Part shown: positions 6,366 through 15,515 of the stretch, piece after piece
How the letters are laid out: every line of letters begins with the position of its first letter
Numbering within the stretch: position 1 is the first letter of the stretch
From: Sandaracinaceae bacterium
GTDB taxonomy: Bacteria; Myxococcota_A; Polyangia; Polyangiales; Sandaracinaceae
Reading direction: 5' to 3'
NCBI GenBank assembly: GCA_004213565.1
Contig: SHBB01000013.1
Coordinates: 1 to 34,971 of the forward strand
DNA length: 34,971 nucleotides
Notes under the pieces: generated by a model
What the model saw: only the letters and a program-made list of their open reading frames with translations
Databases searched by the model: none
What the model was told of the DNA's origin: nothing
Made by a program: the position numbers and the translations under genes

Positions 6366-9107
6366 ATGGCTTCGTACAAGCTCGCGACGCACCTGCCGCG
6401 CTACCTGCGCGACATCCAGCTCCACGTCGAGGAGGTCGCCAAGGACTTCGGCCTCGACTTCTTCCCCACCATCTTCGAGGTCGTCGCCTACGACCAGATG
6501 AACGAGCTCGCCGCGTACGGTGGGTTCCCGGTGCGCTACCCGCACTGGCGCTTCGGCATGGAGTACGAGCAGCTCAGCAAGAGCGCGGAGTACGGCCTGT
6601 CGAAGATCTACGAGATGGTCATCAACAACAACCCGGCGATCGCGTACCTCCTCGAGGGCAACAGCATCGTCGATCAGAAGCTGGTGATGACCCACGTGTA
6701 CGCGCACGTGGACTTCTTCAAGAACAACTTCTCCTTCCGCGCGACCAACCAGGGCATCGACCACCAGAGCGGCACGCCGTACCGCAAGTGGATCGACACC
6801 ATGGCCAACCACGGCGCCATCGTGCGCCGCTGGGCCGACCGCGTCGGCATCGAGCGCGTCGAGGAGTTCATCGACAGCTGCCTGAGCCTCGAGAACCTCA
6901 TCGACCCCCAGAAGCCCTTCCAGCCGAGCCGCCGCTCGGAGGAGAAGGCGGCCGAGGGCGAAGAGGACCCGATCGAGATCGCACGCCTCCGTGTCGAGCA
7001 CGAGTACATGGAGGACTACATCAACCCGCAGGCGTTCCTCGACGAGCAGAAGGCGAAGGCCGAAGCCGAGCGAGAGCAAGCCAAGCGGACCCCCGAGCAC
7101 CCCGACCGCGACGTGCTCGGCTTCCTGCTCACCCACGCGCCCCTCGAGCGCTGGGAGCGCGACCTGCTCAGCGTCGTGCGGCGCGAGGCCTACTACTTCT
7201 GGCCGCAGATGCAGACCAAGATCATGAACGAGGGATGGGCCTGCGTGGACCCGGAGACCCTCGTGTTCACCGATCGCGGGCTGATCCCCATGCGCGACGT
7301 GGTGGCGGGCGAGTGCGCGCGCGTGTCCGACGGTGAGACGGCGCAGCGAGTGTACGATCGCAACATCATCCGCGACCACGCGACGATCACGGTGCGCACG
7401 CGGCGAGGGCTGGTGCTGACCGGGTCCGACAACCATCGCGTGATGACGCCCGACGGCGGGTGGGTGCGTCTCGACGCGCTGTCGGAGGGCGACGCGCTGC
7501 GCGTCGGGGGCAGCGCCGACACCTGGCCGCGGGACGAGGTGGAGCTCGACTGGACGCCCGCGTCGCGGGTCTCGCTCGAAGACGTCGCGGACGAGGCGGA
7601 CGTGTCGGTGTGGACCGTGCTCCGCCACCGCCAGGGCAAGAACGTGCGCCGCGCCGAGGCGGTCGCCCACGCGCTCGACGCGTGCGAGGCGCCCGAGAAC
7701 CAACGCCTCCCCATGTCGGTGAAGAAGCGCGCGGCCATCCGCGTGCCCACCCGCGTCGGCGCGGAGCTCGGCGCCTTCCTCGGCTACCTCGTCGGCGACG
7801 GGCACATCTCACGGGTCGAGCGCACCCTGGGGCTGACGACCGCGGACGCGCCGCAGGCCGAGCGCTTCGCCCGGCTCGCCGCCCAGCTCTTCGACGTCCG
7901 CCCGAGCATTCGCCAGGACGGCGGCCGGCTGCGGGTGACGATCAGCGCGGAGCACCTCTCGGACCTGCTCACGGACGGGCTCGGGCTCACGCACGGCCCG
8001 AGCGCGCGGGACAAGCAGATCCCGACCGCGGTCCTCCGCTCCCCGAAGCCCGTCGCGGCGGCGTTCCTGCGCGCCTACTTCGACTGCGACGGATACGCGG
8101 GCAAGCAGGGCGTGATCCTGAGCACCGCGAGCGAGTCCCTCGGTCAGCAGACCCAGCTCCTGCTCATGGGCTTCGGCGTGCTCTCGCGTCGCCGCCTACA
8201 GAAGGACGGCGTCTGGCACGTGCACGTCACCGGCGCGTCCGCGAAGCGCTTCGCCGAGGAGATCGGCTTCGGGCTCGTTCGCAAGCAGGAGGCGCTCGAG
8301 GCGTACCTCGCGTCCAAGCGCTGGCTGAAGCGCGAGCGCTGGGAGGACGAGGTCGTCTCCATCGAGCACGGCCGAGGAGACGTCTACGACATCTCCGTCG
8401 AGGACACCCACCGCTACGCCGCCGCGGGGCTGGTGAACCACAACTCCTATTGGCACTCCAAGATGATGACGACGAAGGTCGCGACCGACGCGGAGATCAT
8501 CGAGTACGCGGAGCGGAACGCGGGGGTGATGGAGACCGGCTCGGGGCGGCTCAACCCGTACAAGCTCGGGGTGGAGCTCTACCGGCACATCGAGGAGCGC
8601 TGGGACAAGGGGCAGTTCGGCAAGGAGTGGGAGGACTGCGACACCCTCGAGGCGCGACGGAGCTGGAACCGCCGGACGGGGCTCGGGCGGAAGAAGATCT
8701 TCGAGGTCCGCTCGCTCTACAACGACGTGACCTTCATCGACGAGTTCCTCACGCCCGAGTTCGTGGCCGCGCAGAAGCTCTACACGTTCGGCTACAACCA
8801 GCGGAACGACCGCTACGAGATCGAGAGCCGGAAGTTCCAGGCGGTCAAAGAGAAGCTGCTCTTCAGCCTCACCAACGCCGGGCAGCCGTTCATCTACGTG
8901 GTCGACAACAACTACGAGAACCGGGGCGAGCTGCTCCTGCAGCACGACCACCAGGGCGTGGACCTGAAGGTGGACTGGGCGAAGGACGTGCTACGCGCCC
9001 TCGAGCGCGTGTGGCGCCGACCGGTCGAGATCCACACCCTGGTCGAGAACAAGCCCGTGCTCCTGCGCTTCGACGGCAAAGAGCACGTCCAGCGCCCGAT
9101 CAAGTAG
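6366..9107 (+). CDS. spoVR: SpoVR family protein interrupted by an in-frame intein
   Basis: The 913-residue precursor consists of a SpoVR N-extein (1-292), an intein (293-693) and a SpoVR C-extein (694-913). Removing the intein leaves 512 residues, close to the usual SpoVR/YcgB length of about 500. SpoVR features include YDQMNELAAYGGFPVRYPHW near residue 38 and the conserved NEGWASYWHS sequence, which the intein splits between Ala292 and Ser694. The C-extein contains the expected DVTFIDEFLTPEF and LEHD-like (LLQHDHQGVDL) sequence. SpoVR proteins are linked to spore cortex formation in Bacillus and to stress or starvation responses in Proteobacteria; the biochemical reaction is not firmly known. 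The gene starts 3 bp after yeaH, with GAGGGAAG overlapping the yeaH stop as ribosome site. The product should be inactive until splicing. It ends 6 bp before a convergent lipoprotein gene. Confidence 0.93.
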   Translation: MASYKLATHLPRYLRDIQLHVEEVAKDFGLDFFPTIFEVVAYDQMNELAAYGGFPVRYPHWRFGMEYEQLSKSAEYGLSKIYEMVINNNPAIAYLLEGNSIVDQKLVMTHVYAHVDFFKNNFSFRATNQGIDHQSGTPYRKWIDTMANHGAIVRRWADRVGIERVEEFIDSCLSLENLIDPQKPFQPSRRSEEKAAEGEEDPIEIARLRVEHEYMEDYINPQAFLDEQKAKAEAEREQAKRTPEHPDRDVLGFLLTHAPLERWERDLLSVVRREAYYFWPQMQTKIMNEGWACVDPETLVFTDRGLIPMRDVVAGECARVSDGETAQRVYDRNIIRDHATITVRTRRGLVLTGSDNHRVMTPDGGWVRLDALSEGDALRVGGSADTWPRDEVELDWTPASRVSLEDVADEADVSVWTVLRHRQGKNVRRAEAVAHALDACEAPENQRLPMSVKKRAAIRVPTRVGAELGAFLGYLVGDGHISRVERTLGLTTADAPQAERFARLAAQLFDVRPSIRQDGGRLRVTISAEHLSDLLTDGLGLTHGPSARDKQIPTAVLRSPKPVAAAFLRAYFDCDGYAGKQGVILSTASESLGQQTQLLLMGFGVLSRRRLQKDGVWHVHVTGASAKRFAEEIGFGLVRKQEALEAYLASKRWLKRERWEDEVVSIEHGRGDVYDISVEDTHRYAAAGLVNHNSYWHSKMMTTKVATDAEIIEYAERNAGVMETGSGRLNPYKLGVELYRHIEERWDKGQFGKEWEDCDTLEARRSWNRRTGLGRKKIFEVRSLYNDVTFIDEFLTPEFVAAQKLYTFGYNQRNDRYEIESRKFQAVKEKLLFSLTNAGQPFIYVVDNNYENRGELLLQHDHQGVDLKVDWAKDVLRALERVWRRPVEIHTLVENKPVLLRFDGKEHVQRPIK
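7242..8444 (+). mobile_element. Intein with LAGLIDADG homing endonuclease, inserted in spoVR
   Basis: The element is 401 codons long and in frame. It starts with Cys1 (CVDPETLVFTDRGL, block A) and ends in GLVNHN (block G), followed by Ser as the +1 nucleophile of the C-extein. Block B is GSDNHRV around intein residues 61-67, with Ser instead of the more common Thr three residues before the His. Block F reads VYDISVEDTHRYAAAG (381-396). Between splicing blocks B and F lie two LAGLIDADG-type motifs, LGAFLGYLVGDGHIS (176-190) and AAFLRAYFDCDGYAG (273-287), each with its acidic residue, so the endonuclease may be active. Residues about 110-135 (SLEDVADEADVSVWTVLRHR) look like a helix-turn-helix, perhaps a DNA-recognition segment. 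All splicing residues (Cys1, block B His, penultimate His400, Asn401, +1 Ser) are present, so splicing by the standard route is expected. Confidence 0.93.
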
Positions 9108-9113
9108 CCGTAG

Positions 9114-9737
9114 CTACTCGGCGGGGACGGTCAGCCCGGCGCAGTTCGCGAGGCGGAAGCGGCCGGGCGTCATCGCGGGGCCCGGACCGGAGCCGACCTG
9201 CGTGACCTCGATGGTCAGGGTCGGGTTGGCCGTGTTCTGGAGCCCCTCGCAGTAGAGCGCGCCCTCGACCGTCGGGTTGCCCTCGTCGTCGTAGAACCGG
9301 ACGCTCGTGATCTGACAGGGCTGCGCCTCGCTGGGCGGGCTCGCGCCGCAGGCGCCGGAGTACCGGTTGGCGCCCTCGACCAGCACCACGCGGCAGCCCG
9401 CGCCGCCCGCGCTCGTCGAGCCGGGCGCGAAGATGGCCTGGCTGATCGTGAGCGCGAAGCCGCTGCCCTGGCTCGCGTTGAACTCGAGGGTCCGGGTGCC
9501 GTCCGCCGACTCCTGGATGTTGCAGCTGAGCTGCGGGTTGGGCGCGTCCGGGGTGCAGGGGTCGCCGCTGTCGATGCCGCAGATGTCGCGGTTCACCGGG
9601 GAGCCGCAGTGCGGCGTCGCCGCCATCTCGCAGCGCGTCGCGTACTGGATGTCGGCGAAGAGCGCGCCCGCGTTCGGGTCACCGCAGCCGGCGATGCCGA
9701 GGGCGAGCAGGATCGAGGCGAAAGCTACTGAGCGCAT
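9114..9737 (-). CDS. Hypothetical lipoprotein
   Basis: The 207-residue product has a classical lipoprotein signal with lipobox GIAGC. The mature part has scattered Cys residues (at least ten) likely to pair as disulfides, but no family I recognise. The ATG at 9737 is chosen because the signal peptide begins there and GGGGAGA lies at the right distance; the frame upstream of it lacks coding character. The gene converges on spoVR with only 6 bp between stop codons, so no dedicated terminator is visible. It lies downstream of another Cys-rich lipoprotein gene (9830-10456) on the same strand, with a 92-bp gap. Confidence 0.75.
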   Translation of the reverse strand: MRSVAFASILLALGIAGCGDPNAGALFADIQYATRCEMAATPHCGSPVNRDICGIDSGDPCTPDAPNPQLSCNIQESADGTRTLEFNASQGSGFALTISQAIFAPGSTSAGGAGCRVVLVEGANRYSGACGASPPSEAQPCQITSVRFYDDEGNPTVEGALYCEGLQNTANPTLTIEVTQVGSGPGPAMTPGRFRLANCAGLTVPAE

Positions 9738-9829
9738 GCGTGATCTCCCCACGGACGAGGCCGTGTCCTGGGCGCAGATTACGAACAAGGGCGCGGGTGG
9801 CGCAACAAAGTCAGGCGGCGAGGGAACAC

Positions 9830-10456
9830 TCAGGTACCGCAAAAGAAGCCGGTGCTCTCGGCGCAGACCCCGTCCTCACAGGCGTACGACTCGCAGGCGG
9901 AGTCTCCGTCGCAGCTGGCGCCCAGCGGCGCCACCTGGACGCAGGTCCCGGTGGAGAGGTCGCAGCGCGCTCCGTCCGCGCAGCTGCGACCCGTACAGGG
10001 CTCGCCGACGCCGGGCTGGAGCTCGCAGGTCCGAGGGCCCGTGGAGGAACCGACGCAGTCGCCCTCGATGCACTCCGCGGCGCGCTCGCAGGCGCCGCCC
10101 ACCGGTACGAGAGGGATCTCGATGTCCCCGCACGGTCCGAGGTTGGGTTGCCCGAGATCGCCGCAGGTCATGGTCGTGAGACACTCGCTCGCGGCCGCGG
10201 CGTCGTACTGAACCCTGCCCGCGTCGATGCTGGTCTGGATCTCCGTGGCGACGCTGTCGAGCAGTCCGATGCGGTCCGCCACACAATCGGCCGCGTCGGT
10301 GTAGCCGCGGCGCATGCCCTCGTCGCAGCACTCGAACATCAGCCGACAGGTCGTGACGACGAGCTCGTCCGGGTAGTCCTCGAGCTCGATCGGGGCGGCG
10401 CCGTTGCAGCCGACGAGACCGAGGGAGAGCAGACCAAGCGCGTGAATCATCTTCAT
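9830..10456 (-). CDS. Hypothetical cysteine-rich lipoprotein
   Basis: The 208-residue product starts MKMIHALGLLSLGLVGC, a lipoprotein signal and lipobox. The first half of the mature protein contains the segment LMFECCDEGMRRGYTDAADC, typical of myxobacterial Cys-containing lipoproteins. The second half has short disulfide-type repeats (CERAAECIEGDC, CTGRSCADGARCDLSTGTC, CDGDSACESYACEDGVC). A GGGAG ribosome site lies about 10 nt upstream of the ATG. No catalytic motif is seen. Likely an exported, disulfide-stabilised surface protein of unknown role. Confidence 0.75.
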   Translation of the reverse strand: MKMIHALGLLSLGLVGCNGAAPIELEDYPDELVVTTCRLMFECCDEGMRRGYTDAADCVADRIGLLDSVATEIQTSIDAGRVQYDAAAASECLTTMTCGDLGQPNLGPCGDIEIPLVPVGGACERAAECIEGDCVGSSTGPRTCELQPGVGEPCTGRSCADGARCDLSTGTCVQVAPLGASCDGDSACESYACEDGVCAESTGFFCGT

Positions 10457-10507
10457 CGCGTCAACGCTCCCACGGGAAACGGGGTTGTCAACCCGGCTCG
10501 TGATGCG

Positions 10508-11674
10508 TCAGGCGGAGGCGGCGGCCTTGAGGGCCGCGTCGAGGTCGGCGCGGAGATCCTCCTCGGCCTCCAGACCGACCGAGAGGCGGACCAGGCCGTC
10601 GTCGATGCCCAGGGCGGCGCGCGCGTCGGCCGGGACCGAGCCGTGGGTCATGATCGCGGGGTGCTCGATGAGGCTCTCGACCCCGCCGAGGCTCTCGGCG
10701 CAGCAGAAGACCTTCACCGTGGCGAGGAGCGCGGACGCGGCGGGCAGGCCGCCCTTCACCACGATGGAGATCATGCCTCCCGGCGCCTTCATCTGCGTCT
10801 TGGCGAGCGCGTGGCTCGGGTGACTCTCGAGCCCGGGGTAGATGACCTTCTCGACCTCGGGCCGCGCCTCGAGGAAGCGCGCGAGGCTCGCCGCGGTCTT
10901 GCAGTGCCGCTCCATGCGGACCGGCAGCGTCTTGAGGCCGCGCAGCACGAGGTAGCTGTCGAACGCGCCCTGCACGGCGCCGATCGAGTTCTGCAGGAAG
11001 CGGAGTTGCTCCGCGATGGCGTCGTCTGCGGTGATGAGCACGCCGCCGACCACGTCGCTGTGGCCGTTGAGGTACTTGGTGGTCGAGTGCAGGACCACGT
11101 CCGCGCCGAGCGACAGGGGCTGCTGCAGCATCGGGGTGGCGAAGGTGTTGTCCACGACGACCGTGCAGCCCTTGGCCTTGCCGACCTTCGCGACGGCCGC
11201 GATGTCGACGAGCTTGAGCATCGGGTTGGTGGGCGTCTCCACCCAGACCATCTTGGTCGCTTCCGTGATGGCCGCCTCGACCTGCCCCGGATCGGTCATG
11301 TCGACCTGGGTGGTCGTGATGCCCATCGGCTTCATGACCTTGTCGAGGATGCGGAAGCTGCCGCCGTACACGTCGTCGCTCGCCACGATGTGGTCGCCGG
11401 GGCGCAGCGTGTGGAGCAGGGTGGTCATCGCGGCGCAGCCGCTCGCGAAGCAGACCCCGTGCGTCCCGCCCTCGAGGGCGGCGAGGCAGCGCTCCAGGGT
11501 GGCGCGGGTGGGGTTCCCGGTCCGGGCGTACTCGAAGCCCTTGTGCTTGCCCGGGCCGGCCTGGGCGAAGGTGCTGGCGAGCACGATGGGGGTCATCACC
11601 GCGCCGCTGACCGGGTCCGGCTCCTGGCCGGCGTGGATCGCGAGGGTGTCGAGGTGCTTCGAGTCGATGGCCAT
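10508..11674 (-). CDS. PLP-dependent cystathionine gamma-synthase / gamma-lyase family enzyme
   Basis: The 388-residue product is a full-length member of the Cys/Met metabolism PLP enzyme family (fold type I). Family landmarks are present: FEYARTGNPTR near residue 47, VETPTNPMLKL near 145, VDNTFATP near 174, and the PLP-binding Lys200 in HSTTKYLNGHSDVVGG. Near the C-terminus AESLGGVESLIEHPAIMTH is shared by cystathionine gamma-synthases and gamma-lyases. These enzymes join O-acyl-homoserine with cysteine, or split cystathionine into cysteine and 2-oxobutyrate; sequence alone does not decide between them. The ATG at 11674 has AGGAG upstream. It diverges from the CoA-transferase operon across 92 bp. 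A cytoplasmic enzyme of sulfur amino acid metabolism; no other pathway gene is nearby. Confidence 0.9.
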   Translation of the reverse strand: MAIDSKHLDTLAIHAGQEPDPVSGAVMTPIVLASTFAQAGPGKHKGFEYARTGNPTRATLERCLAALEGGTHGVCFASGCAAMTTLLHTLRPGDHIVASDDVYGGSFRILDKVMKPMGITTTQVDMTDPGQVEAAITEATKMVWVETPTNPMLKLVDIAAVAKVGKAKGCTVVVDNTFATPMLQQPLSLGADVVLHSTTKYLNGHSDVVGGVLITADDAIAEQLRFLQNSIGAVQGAFDSYLVLRGLKTLPVRMERHCKTAASLARFLEARPEVEKVIYPGLESHPSHALAKTQMKAPGGMISIVVKGGLPAASALLATVKVFCCAESLGGVESLIEHPAIMTHGSVPADARAALGIDDGLVRLSVGLEAEEDLRADLDAALKAAASA

Positions 11675-11766
11675 GCCGCGCTCCTACCGCGGCGCCAGCG
11701 CGGGGGCAACAACGGACGAGAGCAAGGTCATGGCGGCGCGGGGTCGGCCGGGCCAAGGTACGCGCG

Positions 11767-12488
<722 letters not shown>

Positions 12489-12492
<4 letters not shown>

Positions 12493-13118
12493 GCTGGGGC
12501 AAGCAAGACATGGCGTCGCGGGCGGCCCAGGAGATCGCGCCCGGCAGCATCGTGAACCTCGGCATCGGGCTGCCGACGCTGGTGGCGGACTACCTGCCCG
12601 ACGACGGCTCGGTCTGGTTCCACAGCGAGAACGGCCTGCTCGGCATGGGCCCCTACCCCCTCGAGGGCGAAGAGGACTCGCAGCTCATCAACGCGGGCAA
12701 GCAGACCGTCACCGTCGTCCCGGGCGGGAGCATCTTCGACTCCGCGACGAGCTTCGCGATGATCCGCGGCGGCCACGTCGACCTCGCCGTGCTCGGGGCC
12801 ATGCAGGTCGCGATGAACGGCGACCTGGCCAACTGGTCCATCCCGGGCGGCAAGACGATGGGCATCGGCGGCGCGATGGATCTCGCGAGCGGCGCCAAGC
12901 GCATCCTCGTCCTGACCCGGCACACCACCAAGGAGGGCGAGCCCAAGCTCCTCGAGCGCTGCGACTTCCCGCTCACCGCCACCGGCTGCGTCGACCGCAT
13001 CATCACCGAGCTGGGCGTCTTCGACGTCGCGCAGGACGGCTTCCGCGTGGTCGAGCTCGCCGAGGGCGTGGACATCGAGGACGTCCGCGCCAAGACCGGC
13101 GCGCCGCTCCTCGCGTAG
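12489..13118 (+). CDS. scoB: 3-oxoacid CoA-transferase, subunit B
   Basis: The 209-residue product is the beta subunit of a family I CoA-transferase. The catalytic glutamate is in the SENGLLGMGP motif (Glu47), which forms the covalent glutamyl-CoA intermediate in this family. NLGIGLPTLVADYLP near residue 23 and the GGHVDLAVLGAMQV block further confirm it. The GTG start at 12489 overlaps the stop of subunit A by 4 bp (GTGA), implying translational coupling for a 1:1 complex; an ATG at 12510 would cut into the conserved N-terminus. Downstream lies a short non-coding stretch that contains a remnant of an LLM oxidoreductase gene, then a convergent biotin carboxylase gene. Confidence 0.92.
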
Positions 13119-13135
13119 GGCGCGGCGCCTGCCCC

Positions 13136-13220
13136 GCGGCCGCGGCGGCGTGCTCGAAGGAGCGGAGGCGCGCGGGCCGGTCGTGGATCGGGGACGGGAC
13201 GATGAGCTCGTCGGCGCGAG
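13136..13220 (-). pseudogene. 3' remnant of an LLM-class flavin oxidoreductase gene
   Basis: Between scoB and the biotin carboxylase gene, the minus strand encodes RADELIVPSPIHDRPARLRS followed by FEHAAAAAG. This matches the C-terminus of the intact LLM protein at 18240-19223 ([20 protein letters not shown], then FELAAAAAA). At DNA level, 13136-13217 aligns without gaps to about 18247-18328, with roughly nine mismatches by eye. Nothing of the rest of the gene remains on the 5' side: sequence similarity stops at about 13220, and the carboxylase gene ends at 13275. It is therefore a decayed or partial duplicate of the last ~28 codons. Confidence 0.75.
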
Positions 13221-13274
13221 CTCCCCACCCGCCCCGACCTCCCGGCCACGTCGGCCCGACGCGCGCAGGCCGGA

Positions 13275-15515
13275 TCAGCGGCGCTCGGCGCGGAGCGCGT
13301 CGACCACCCAGCCGACGTGGCGGTCTTCGCGCTCGCCCGCCGCGTGACGCTTCATCATGGGGTGCTCGAGGATCCAGCGATGCGCTTCGAGGTTCGTCTG
13401 GAGGTGGCTCTTGCGAACCACCCGCCCGTCCGGGCGCACCTGCCGGCCCTCGATGTGGGTGCGCGCGAGCACCTCGAGGACGGCGAGCCGGAGCCGCTCG
13501 TAGTCCTCGCCGTCGCCGCGCGTCTTCACCGCCACGATGAGCTTGCCGAAGGTCGGGTCCTTGTTGATCAGCGTGTCGCCGACCTCGAAGCCCACGTCGA
13601 AACGGACGCGGACCTCCTCCACCCCGCGCTCGGCGAGCGCCGCCGTCACCTCGTCCGGATCGGGCAGCTCCATGCGGTCGAACACCCCGCCGTTCGGCAC
13701 GAAGAGACCGCGCTGCCGATCGCGCGGGTCCTTGAGGTCGGGCTGCCACGACTCCGCGTTGATGCGCAGCTCCCGCGCCACGTGCGTGCACACCACGTCG
13801 TCCTGCGCGAAGTCGATGGGCGCCCCGTCCGCGATCCGGAGCTGCCACTGCACCAGGTCGAGCGGCTCGGTCGCGTCGCCGCGCCGGATCCCGTGCGAGG
13901 CCTCCGTCACCGGGTGCTCGACCTGGATGCGGGTGTTCATCTCGAGGAAGTAGACCTCGCCACCCGCGTACATGAGCTCCACCGTGCCCGCGCCGACGTA
14001 GCCGACCCGATCGGCGATCTCGACCGCGATCCGCTGCACGCGCTCCTCGAGCGCGGGGTCGTCCCGCAGGATCGCGGGCGGCGCCTCCTCCTGGATCTTC
14101 TGGCTCGCGCGCTGCTCGGTGCAGTCGCGCATGCCGAAGTGTCGCGCGTTGCCGTAGCGGTCGCGGAGGATCTGCACCTCGAGGTGCACGGTGCGATCGA
14201 TGTTCTGCTCGAACATCACGCCGGGATCCCAGGCGTTGGCCTCGATCTCGCCGAGCACCTTGGTGATCGCCGCGTCGAGCGCCTCGACGGCCGGGACGAC
14301 CGCTTGGCCGCGGCCCCCGCCGCCGTTGGCCGCCTTGAGCCGCCCGGGGAAGCGGAAGTCGCCGCGCGCGTGTGCCTCGAGGACCCGCGCGCGGATGGTC
14401 GCCGCGTCGGTGTCGGCGATCACGATGCCCGGCGTGACCGCCTTCGGGTCGATCGACTCGACGATCGCGCGGAAGCGGCGCTTGTCGCCCGCGTGCTCGA
14501 CCACGTCCTGCATCGGGCCGGCGAACACGACGCCGTGGCGCCGGAAGCAGCGGATGGCCGCGGCGTTCTCGGCCAGCGGACCGTATCCCGGGTAGAGCGC
14601 CGCGCGCGAAAGCTCGGCCTCCCAGTCGTCGCCGAAGCGGCGGCGGAAGGTCTGGAGCACGCGGTCGGTGATCTGCCGAAAGCTCGCGTAAGACTCGCGG
14701 AAGGTGCCCGAGAGGCCGATCGCGAAGCCGCCGAGCTGGCGGGCGAGCCGCACCTGCAGCGCCGAGGCGTCGTCCTGAAGGCTGTGGAGCGCCACGGGCA
14801 CGAGCCCGAGCGCCGCCGCCTCGCGCACCGCGCGCACCCCCATCTCACCCTTGTCCGCGACCAGCACGTAGCGGAGCGAGCCCGCGCTCACGCTGGTGGC
14901 GGGGTAGCGATCGAGCTCCATCGACGCGAGGTAGAGGCGGTCCAGCCGCGAGGGCGTGTCCGCGAACAGCCCGGGCGCGCGCGCACGCAGCCGGGTCCGC
15001 AGCCCGGCCCGCGCGTCGGGGTCGAGCCCGAGCGCGACCAGCGCCTCGAGCGCGTCGTCCGATGACGGGTCGTCGCCGAAGAGCGGGCTCGCGTCACTCG
15101 CGAGCCGGTCGAGCGCGGCGCCGTCGAGCTTCGGCGCCCTCGCGCGGATCGCCCGGACGCGGGTCGCCAGCGCCTGCACCTCCGTGACGCGATCGACCTC
15201 GGCGCCCTCCGGGAGCCGCGCGAGGGACGTCCGCCATGTGAAGTACTCGAGCCAGATGTCCGCGTTCTCGATGAAGTAGCGCAGCGCGACGAGGCGCCGG
15301 CCGACCTCCCCCCCGGGCAGCGACCGCAGATCGCTCAGCCGCACCGAAGGCTCGCCGAGGGCGGCGCCCACGACCTCGCGGATGCCCAAGTAGCCCTGCC
15401 CGGGCTGCACCAGCCGGCGGGAGGGCTCGTCCGTCGCCCAGGGGGGCAGCTGGGACTCGGGCCGGCAGACCCTCTCGAAGATCCGCTGGGCCAGCTCGGA
15501 GGCCTGTTCACTCAC
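13275..15515 (-). CDS. Biotin carboxylase (AccC-like ATP-grasp enzyme) with an N-terminal extension
   Basis: The 746-residue product contains a complete biotin carboxylase module from about residue 213 to 690. Landmarks are LRYVLVADKGEMGVRAVREA (an altered N-domain start), KAANGGGGRGQ (glycine-rich ATP loop, about 395-404), HLEVQILRDRYGN, RDCTEQRASQKIQEEAP (464-479) and FLEMNTRIQVEHPVTE (523-538). These are the residues that bind ATP, Mg and bicarbonate and carboxylate biotin on a carrier protein. The first ~210 residues are a helical region I do not recognise; ordinary AccC (~450 residues) lacks it. No biotinyl (MKM) domain or carboxyltransferase is encoded in this window, so the carrier and partner must be elsewhere. 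GTG at 15515 follows a good GGGAG site. Possible role: an acyl-CoA or pyruvate-type carboxylase component. Confidence 0.87.
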   Translation of the reverse strand: MSEQASELAQRIFERVCRPESQLPPWATDEPSRRLVQPGQGYLGIREVVGAALGEPSVRLSDLRSLPGGEVGRRLVALRYFIENADIWLEYFTWRTSLARLPEGAEVDRVTEVQALATRVRAIRARAPKLDGAALDRLASDASPLFGDDPSSDDALEALVALGLDPDARAGLRTRLRARAPGLFADTPSRLDRLYLASMELDRYPATSVSAGSLRYVLVADKGEMGVRAVREAAALGLVPVALHSLQDDASALQVRLARQLGGFAIGLSGTFRESYASFRQITDRVLQTFRRRFGDDWEAELSRAALYPGYGPLAENAAAIRCFRRHGVVFAGPMQDVVEHAGDKRRFRAIVESIDPKAVTPGIVIADTDAATIRARVLEAHARGDFRFPGRLKAANGGGGRGQAVVPAVEALDAAITKVLGEIEANAWDPGVMFEQNIDRTVHLEVQILRDRYGNARHFGMRDCTEQRASQKIQEEAPPAILRDDPALEERVQRIAVEIADRVGYVGAGTVELMYAGGEVYFLEMNTRIQVEHPVTEASHGIRRGDATEPLDLVQWQLRIADGAPIDFAQDDVVCTHVARELRINAESWQPDLKDPRDRQRGLFVPNGGVFDRMELPDPDEVTAALAERGVEEVRVRFDVGFEVGDTLINKDPTFGKLIVAVKTRGDGEDYERLRLAVLEVLARTHIEGRQVRPDGRVVRKSHLQTNLEAHRWILEHPMMKRHAAGEREDRHVGWVVDALRAERR

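Noticed and set aside
5148-7805. Long minus-strand frame antisense to yeaH and spoVR
   Set aside because: It mirrors the plus-strand genes, has no signal or family motif, and the real gene begins at the ATG at 5147.
8214-8230. TGGCACG-like sigma-54 match within the intein
   Set aside because: The GG-N10-GC spacing is not met, and it lies inside coding sequence.
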